Assembly: GCA_041678005.1 (NCBI GenBank)
Contig: JBAYOW010000007.1
Coordinates: forward strand, 1 to 64,000
Length of the DNA stretch: 64,000 nucleotides
Source: Sulfurivermis sp041678005
GTDB taxonomy: Bacteria; Pseudomonadota; Gammaproteobacteria; Thiohalomonadales; Thiohalomonadaceae
Direction: 5' to 3'
The notes under the pieces were generated by a model, which ran no database searches, was not told the DNA's origin, and saw only the letters and a program-made list of their open reading frames with translations. The position numbers and the translations under genes were made by a program. Position 1 is the first letter of the stretch. The number at the start of each line of letters is the position of its first letter. This document shows, piece by piece, positions 59,405 to 64,000 of the stretch.

Positions 59405-60674
59405 CCATTCCATTCTCGCCGGGCAGGATTTGTCGTCCTGCAGTTGTTGCCTGTCCCCAGGGGGCCGTGATGGGGAGTTCGTGTGCCTGTGCCTCATCGC
59501 GCAAAAAGGCGATCACCTGCTCATTGTTTTCTGCGGCAAACAGCGAGCAGGTGGCATAGACAAGAATACCGCCCGGCGCCAGCAAGGGCCACAGCGCGTG
59601 CAACAGGCGCGCCTGTTCAGCAGCCAGGCTCGCGATATCTTCGGCTCGGCGCAGGTGTTTGATATCAGGGTGGCGACGGATCACGCCGCTGCCGGAACAT
59701 GGCGCATCAAGCAGGATACGATCAAATAGCTGCTTATCCCACCAGTCTGAAGGATCTCCGGCGTCTGCTACCTGCAAGCCGGCCTTGAACTGTAGGCGTT
59801 GTAGATTTTCAGCAACCAGTTGCAGCCTCTCAGCCTGTTGATCCAGTGCCAGCAGATCGATGTCTGGGCAGCTTTCCAGGATATGCCCGGTCTTGCCGCC
59901 AGGGGCGGCGCAGGCATCCAAAACCCGTTGGCCAGGGGCCAATTGCAGCAGACCGGCGGCCAACTGGGCAGCAGCATCCTGTACTGAAACCATGCCTGTG
60001 GCAAAGCCGGGCAAGCTGTTTACACCAAGTGGCTCCTTGAGGGTGATGGCGGTGTCTGTCAGCTCAACTGCCGTGGCAGCGATGCCTGCCGCAGCCAATT
60101 GTGCCAGATAGTCTTCACGACTACCGCGTAGACAATTCACGCGTAGCGTCATCGGTGGCCGTGCATTATTCGCGCTGGCGATTTCGTGCCATTGCGTAGG
60201 CCAGTCCTGGGCAAAGCGTGTCAGCAGCCAGGCTGGGTGAGCCAGTGCCGCCGATTCACTTTCATCAACCTTGGTCAGCAGGTTTTCCTGTTCACGCAGC
60301 AAACGGCGTAAGACGCCATTGAGCAGGCCGCGCGCCCAGGGCTTTTGTAGTTGTAAGGCAGCCTCCACCGTGAGCGAGACGGCGGCATGGGATGGTATGT
60401 TGAGATAAAGCAGCTGATACAGGCCAAGCAGTAGCAAGGCATGCACATCACGGTCACGTTGCCGCAGCGGCTTGTCGAGCAAGCTGCTGGCCAGGGCCTC
60501 CAGTCGCGGCAGCCAGCGCAGGGTGCCGTAGCAAAGTTCCTGTGACAGACCGCGTTCATTGACAGGCAGGCGGCTCAAGCTCGGCGGCAGCGCCGTGCTA
60601 AGTGAACGACCTTCGTCCAGCACTTGCAGGAGAACACCTGCCGCTGCAGTGCGGGCAGTTAACTGTTTAGCCAT
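59370..60674 (-). CDS. rsmB: 16S rRNA (cytosine967-C5)-methyltransferase
   Basis: RsmB (Sun, Fmu) methylates C967 of 16S rRNA. The 434 residues comprise an N-terminal NusB-like RNA-binding domain (about 1-140) and a SAM-dependent methyltransferase domain: ACAAPGGKTGHILE (motif I), the catalytic Cys in LLDAPCSGSGVIRRHPDIKH (motif IV) and the release Cys in YATCSLFAAENNEQV (motif VI). It overlaps fmt by 8 nt. The order def-fmt-rsmB is the usual one. Confidence 0.96.
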   Translation of the reverse strand: MAKQLTARTAAAGVLLQVLDEGRSLSTALPPSLSRLPVNERGLSQELCYGTLRWLPRLEALASSLLDKPLRQRDRDVHALLLLGLYQLLYLNIPSHAAVSLTVEAALQLQKPWARGLLNGVLRRLLREQENLLTKVDESESAALAHPAWLLTRFAQDWPTQWHEIASANNARPPMTLRVNCLRGSREDYLAQLAAAGIAATAVELTDTAITLKEPLGVNSLPGFATGMVSVQDAAAQLAAGLLQLAPGQRVLDACAAPGGKTGHILESCPDIDLLALDQQAERLQLVAENLQRLQFKAGLQVADAGDPSDWWDKQLFDRILLDAPCSGSGVIRRHPDIKHLRRAEDIASLAAEQARLLHALWPLLAPGGILVYATCSLFAAENNEQVIAFLRDEAQAHELPITAPWGQATTAGRQILPGENGMDGFYYAVLQKQ

Positions 60675-61614
60675 TTTGCAGGCTCAGGCCAGCAAGCGAG
60701 TGGGCATTGATGAAATCACGCGCAGTGAGGGGCTTGCCGCCAGGTAGTTGCACCTGCAACAGGCGTAACAAACCTTGGCCGGTGGCCACATCGATGCCAT
60801 CAGGGCCGCTACGCACAACCTGGCCGGGGCTGGCGGGGCTGGTTTCATCCTGTGCAATTGCCTGCCAGACACGCAACACCTGGCCATCAAGACGCGCCTG
60901 CGCCACCGGCCAGGGATTGAAGGCCTGCACTTGACGCGATAACTCCACGGCACTGCGTGACCAGTCCAGACCGGCCTCGGCCTTGTCTAGTTTGTGGGCA
61001 TAGTTGGCCTTGTTTGCATCCTGTGTTTCACGGGTCAAAGTTCCCGCCTGCAAGTGGTCGAGGGTGTAAAGCAGAGCCTCTCCACCAAGTGAGGCCAGGC
61101 GGTCATGCAGGCTGGCGGCGGTATCGTCCTGGTGGATAGGCGTGCTCAGCTTATATAGCATATCGCCGGTATCCAGTCCCTCATCCATCTGCATGATAGT
61201 AATGCCAGTTATGTCATCCCCGGCGAGTATGGCACGCTGGATTGGTGCAGCGCCACGCCAGCGCGGCAATAGCGAGGCGTGGATGTTGAGACAGCCGTGT
61301 GCCGGGCTGTCCAGCACCGCCTTGGGTAACAGCAGGCCATAGGCAGCAACGACCATGACATCGGCAGCAAGTGCCGCCAGCTCTTGCTGGGCGGCCTCAT
61401 CTTTCAGCGACAAGGGTTGATAAACCGGCAAACTATGCTCCAGAGCCAGTTGCTTGACGGGGCTGGGCGTTAGCTTGCGGCCACGACCTGCCGGGCGGTC
61501 GGGCTGGCTGTAAACAGCAATTACTTGATGGCGCGAATCCAGCAGGGCGCGCAGGGCCACGGCAGCAAACTCAGGCGTACCGGCAAAAATGATCTTCAAT
61601 GGAGGTGGCTTCAT
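60667..61614 (-). CDS. fmt: Methionyl-tRNA formyltransferase
   Basis: Fmt formylates initiator Met-tRNA with 10-formyl-THF. The 315-residue protein has FAGTPEFAAVALRALLDS at the N-terminus, the basic loop RPAGRGRKLTPSPVK, the formate-binding and catalytic NIHASLLPRWRGAAPIQRA with His and Asn, and DEGLDTGDM. The C-terminal OB-like domain contacts the tRNA. It starts 36 nt after def. Confidence 0.97.
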   Translation of the reverse strand: MKPPPLKIIFAGTPEFAAVALRALLDSRHQVIAVYSQPDRPAGRGRKLTPSPVKQLALEHSLPVYQPLSLKDEAAQQELAALAADVMVVAAYGLLLPKAVLDSPAHGCLNIHASLLPRWRGAAPIQRAILAGDDITGITIMQMDEGLDTGDMLYKLSTPIHQDDTAASLHDRLASLGGEALLYTLDHLQAGTLTRETQDANKANYAHKLDKAEAGLDWSRSAVELSRQVQAFNPWPVAQARLDGQVLRVWQAIAQDETSPASPGQVVRSGPDGIDVATGQGLLRLLQVQLPGGKPLTARDFINAHSLAGLSLQNG

Positions 61615-61650
61615 GGTGTTTTAGAAATGGCGACAAGACTTATGCCTGGC

Positions 61651-62154
61651 CTACATTGTTTGGCGTCGTAGTTTTTCCAGTTTTTTGCGGATGCGATCGC
61701 GCTTGAGGCCGGAGAGGTAATCGACAAATAATTTGCCGTCCAGATGGTCGGTTTCGTGCTGGATACAAACGGCGAGCAGGCCATCAGTTTCCAGCTCAAA
61801 GGGTTGGCCATGGCGATCAAGTGCGCGCACTTTGATCCATTCGGCACGCTCCACAGTTTCATAGATACCAGGTACTGACAGACAGCCCTCGTCCATTTGT
61901 TCCACACCTTCACGGGCAATGATCTCTGGATTGATAAAGACATACGGTTCATTCTTGTCTTCCGAGATATCGATGACGATGATGCGTTGATGTACGTCTA
62001 CTTGAGTTGCCGCGAGGCCAATGCCAGGCGCTTCGTACATGGTTTCGAACATATCGGCCACCAGGCTGCGGATGGCATCATCGACCTGACTGACCGGTTT
62101 GGCAACGGTGCGCAGACGCGGGTCGGGAAAATGGAGAATATTCAGTAGCGCCAT
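61651..62154 (-). CDS. def: Peptide deformylase
   Basis: Deformylase removes the formyl group from nascent proteins. The 167-residue metalloenzyme has all three motifs: GIGLAATQVD near residue 44, EGCLSVPG near residue 90 (metal-binding Cys) and QHETDHLDGKLFVDYL near residue 132 (HEXXH). It is the first gene of the minus-strand run def-fmt-rsmB-DUF4390-ntrY-ntrX-trkA-trkH and is divergent from the LysM lipoprotein gene, as in many Gammaproteobacteria. Confidence 0.97.
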   Translation of the reverse strand: MALLNILHFPDPRLRTVAKPVSQVDDAIRSLVADMFETMYEAPGIGLAATQVDVHQRIIVIDISEDKNEPYVFINPEIIAREGVEQMDEGCLSVPGIYETVERAEWIKVRALDRHGQPFELETDGLLAVCIQHETDHLDGKLFVDYLSGLKRDRIRKKLEKLRRQTM

Positions 62155-62403
62155 GGTGGTGATCCAAAAAATTAACCTGAATTTCAGATAAGACCGACAA
62201 AGTTTAACATTGGCTTGACTGGCTTTGCCGGGCTTGTTTGAATAAAGCTATAGTAATTACACAAGATATGCTGCTAAAGTAATGATGATACAAGGTTATA
62301 ATCTGCAAAATGAACTGCTTTTGTGGGCATTGGCTCAAGGGGTGGCAGCCCTGGGACAGGGTTAGGCACCAAAATATTATTCCACAGACTCTACGGGACG
62401 CCC

Positions 62404-63519
62404 ATGGAAAAGATATCGCTCCGTATTCCACGTTGGCTGGCTACGCTGGCCGTCGCAGCCATTTTCGCTGGTTGCGCCAATAATACCCCATCTTCGACGC
62501 CTGTTATTGAATCTGAGCCAGAGCCTGAACCAGAGCTCGTGGTAATGACACCACCGCTGGTGGTGAAAGGCAATGCCCCACAACAGTATGTCGTGAAGAA
62601 GGGAGATACCCTGTGGGACATTTCCACGCGTTTTCTCGACACGCCATGGCGCTGGCCGGAGCTGTGGGACAGCAACCCGCAGATCGTCAATCCACATCTG
62701 ATCTATCCAGGTGACCTGCTGATACTGGCATATAAGGACGGTCGGCCATTCATTCAGATACATCGTGGCAGGCAGGAGCTGCGCCTGTCGCCAAAGGTGC
62801 GCGAGGAAGAACTGGATCGCGCCATTACCACCATCCCGATGGATGTTATCCGTCCCTTCCTCAGTCGCCCACGCGTTGTGACCCAGGAAGAACTGAATGC
62901 GGCACCACATATCGTTTCCAGCATGGATCGCCATCTGATGGCTGGCCCGGGACACCGTGTCTATGCGCACGGAATTCATGATGACGATATCGTGCAGTAT
63001 ATGGTCGTACGGCCAGGGTCGGTCTACCGTAACCCGGCAGATCATAGCGATATCCTGGGCTATGAGGCGATACACCTTGGTGATGCGCAACTGAAGGAAT
63101 TTGCCGATGTATCTACCTTGCAGATCAGCAAATCCAATCGTGAAATCCTCAATGGTGATCGCCTGTTGCCGATGAATGATGAAATGCCCCGTGCAACCTT
63201 TATGCCCCGTGCGCCCAAAGAAAAGGTTAAGGGCCAGATCATTGCTGTACCTGGCGGAGTGGTGTTGATCGGCCAGCATCAGGTGGTGGCTATCAATCTG
63301 GGTGAGCAAGATGGCATGGAGCCAGGACACGTGCTGGCTATCTATCAACTTGGCGAGACAGTGCGCGATCCATTGCGTGGCAATAAACAGGTGAAAATGC
63401 CGGATGAGCGGGCGGGTACATTGATGGTGTTCCGTACTTTTGCCCGCGTCAGTTATGGCCTGGTGATGAGAGCCACTCGCACCATGCATGTCGATGATAT
63501 CGTGAGCAATCCTCGTTAG
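62404..63519 (+). CDS. LysM-domain lipoprotein
   Basis: A 371-residue putative lipoprotein with signal peptide and lipobox (AAIFAGC, Cys about residue 23), a Pro/Glu-rich linker (ESEPEPEPEL) and a LysM domain for peptidoglycan binding (QQYVVKKGDTLWDISTRFLD and NPHLIYPGDLLIL). The remainder (about 120-371) is a conserved region seen in proteins encoded beside def and dprA, function unknown. The ATG at 62404 is chosen because the residues upstream are not signal-like. The 249-nt divergent gap to def has a TATAAT at 62297-62302 without a good -35. Confidence 0.88.
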   Translation: MEKISLRIPRWLATLAVAAIFAGCANNTPSSTPVIESEPEPEPELVVMTPPLVVKGNAPQQYVVKKGDTLWDISTRFLDTPWRWPELWDSNPQIVNPHLIYPGDLLILAYKDGRPFIQIHRGRQELRLSPKVREEELDRAITTIPMDVIRPFLSRPRVVTQEELNAAPHIVSSMDRHLMAGPGHRVYAHGIHDDDIVQYMVVRPGSVYRNPADHSDILGYEAIHLGDAQLKEFADVSTLQISKSNREILNGDRLLPMNDEMPRATFMPRAPKEKVKGQIIAVPGGVVLIGQHQVVAINLGEQDGMEPGHVLAIYQLGETVRDPLRGNKQVKMPDERAGTLMVFRTFARVSYGLVMRATRTMHVDDIVSNPR

Positions 63520-63546
63520 GCCAGCAGGGCAAAATCATACTTAGAT

Positions 63547-63574
63547 TGCTTTTTAACCAAAAAGCAGTTTTTTT
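63547..63574 (+). terminator. Terminator after the LysM gene
   Basis: TGCTTTTT-AACC-AAAAAGCA forms an 8-bp stem with a 4-nt loop, followed by G and seven T. It is a classical intrinsic terminator 27 nt after the stop. Confidence 0.85.
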
Positions 63575-63576
63575 AG

Positions 63577-63603
63577 ATTCCCGCCTGCGCGGGAATGACG
63601 GTT
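63577..63603. repeat. Short palindromic repeat ATTCCCGC...GCGGGAAT
   Basis: ATTCCCGC-CTGC-GCGGGAAT followed by GACGG is a perfect 8-bp palindrome and resembles the short GGGAATGACG repeats common in many proteobacterial genomes. A half copy (GCGGGAATGACG) occurs at about 63731-63744. Confidence 0.55.
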
Positions 63604-63685
63604 CTGGGTCGAGCGCTTCCTTAATGTCATAATAGACATCGACATCAGCTAGAGGAGTTGCAGCATCCGGCGCTACAAAGCTCCC

Positions 63686-63796
63686 CTCTCCCGCTTGCGG
63701 GAGAGGGGCTGGGGGAGAGGGTGAACAGCCTGCGGGAATGACGAGATAGGTGCAGGTCTTCTACATTCGGCGCAATACCCGTTGGTTATTGCAGCC
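63686..63796. repeat. Two-part intergenic repeat, copy 2
   Basis: 63686-63723 carries CTCTCCCGCTTGCGGGAGAG and GGGCTGGGGGAGAGGGTG; 63769-63796 carries GGCGCAAT...ATTGCAGCC. The same two parts are at 31532-31570 and 31611-31637, in the same order. The sequence between the parts differs. No gene is seen from 63520 to the end of the window. Confidence 0.65.
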
Positions 63797-63923
63797 TTGT
63801 TTGTCGTTAGTCGCAAACCTCTATTTCGTAAATCCGTATGGCACCAATGCTATTCAGTAATTTTGTTCCTCATATTAAAGAGTATGATTTTGCTCTGATT
63901 AGGCCAGACATGCTGTACCCAGC

Positions 63924-63952
63924 AACGGCGTCTACAGGCGCCGTTTGTTTTT
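63924..63952 (+). terminator. Intrinsic terminator without an annotated gene before it
   Basis: AACGGCG (63924-63930) and CGCCGTT (63939-63945) form a 7-bp stem with an 8-nt loop and a TGTTTTT tail. It may end a short RNA: a TATGAT-like -10 lies near 63882. The -35 is poor, so the transcript is only a suggestion. Confidence 0.65.
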
Positions 63953-64000
63953 ATGCGAGGCGGAAATTTCTGCACAAGTCTCATGGATGAGGGTTGAGTC

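Noticed and set aside
62377..63489. Open frame of 370 codons on the minus strand across the LysM gene
   Set aside because: The plus-strand gene has signal peptide, lipobox and LysM domain; the reverse frame has low-complexity His/Gln-rich sequence and no motif.
1..64000. CRISPR array, prophage, insertion sequence, tRNA or rRNA genes
   Set aside because: I saw no regularly spaced direct repeats, no transposase or phage genes, and no cloverleaf or rRNA-like stretches in the gaps.

Overview
The window is 64 kb of gammaproteobacterial chromosome around the replication origin. The gene order (glyQS-gmhB-plsC, gyrB-recF-dnaN-dnaA, rpmH-rnpA-yidD-yidC-mnmE, mnmG-rsmG-parAB-atpIBEFHAGDC-glmUS, trkHA, rsmB-fmt-def) is that of free-living Gammaproteobacteria such as Pseudomonas and the Chromatiales. 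The wording of several proteins (for example the ATP synthase beta subunit) looks closer to the Chromatiales, but this is inference without a search. An ectABC cluster and a Trk potassium system point to a halotolerant or marine life style. No rRNA, tRNA, CRISPR array or intact insertion sequence was seen.

Layout. 1-3.9 kb: trpG (5' end outside the window), an MFS exporter, trpD and trpC. 3.9-6 kb: a CRP/Vfr-type cAMP regulator, an OsmC-like protein and speD. 6-11.9 kb: glyQS, a MazG-like protein, gmhB, plsC and fbp. 12-18.3 kb, minus strand: gyrB, recF, dnaN and dnaA, with oriC-like DNA beside dnaA and two perfect parS sites inside recF. 18.6-22.3 kb: rpmH, rnpA, yidD, yidC, mnmE. 22.4-24.8 kb, minus strand: the ectoine cluster, in which ectA carries a frameshift. 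25-29 kb, minus strand: tgpA, DUF58, moxR. 29.2-36.1 kb: accessory genes (group IV ornithine/lysine decarboxylase behind a long structured leader, a RatA-like protein, two alpha/beta hydrolases, an adenosyltransferase, a PilZ protein). 36-41 kb: mnmG, rsmG, parA, parB. 40.7-47.6 kb: the F-ATPase operon. 47.7-52.4 kb: slyD, glmU, glmS, ligE. 52.4-62.2 kb, minus strand: trkH, trkA, ntrX, ntrY, a DUF4390 gene, rsmB, fmt, def. 62.4 kb to the end: a LysM lipoprotein and a repeat-rich tail.

The main surprise is that the ATP synthase operon is damaged. atpB has an in-frame TAG at codon 28. atpD has a 2-nt deletion and, further on, a TAG in place of a conserved Glu codon. The other seven atp genes look intact. 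With the ectA frameshift this makes three damaged core or niche genes in one window, which suggests either redundant copies elsewhere, recent decay, or an imperfect assembly. Other points of interest are an NtrX homologue without the GAFTGA loop, a family of small palindromic repeats, a two-part intergenic repeat present twice, and the long leader of the decarboxylase gene.
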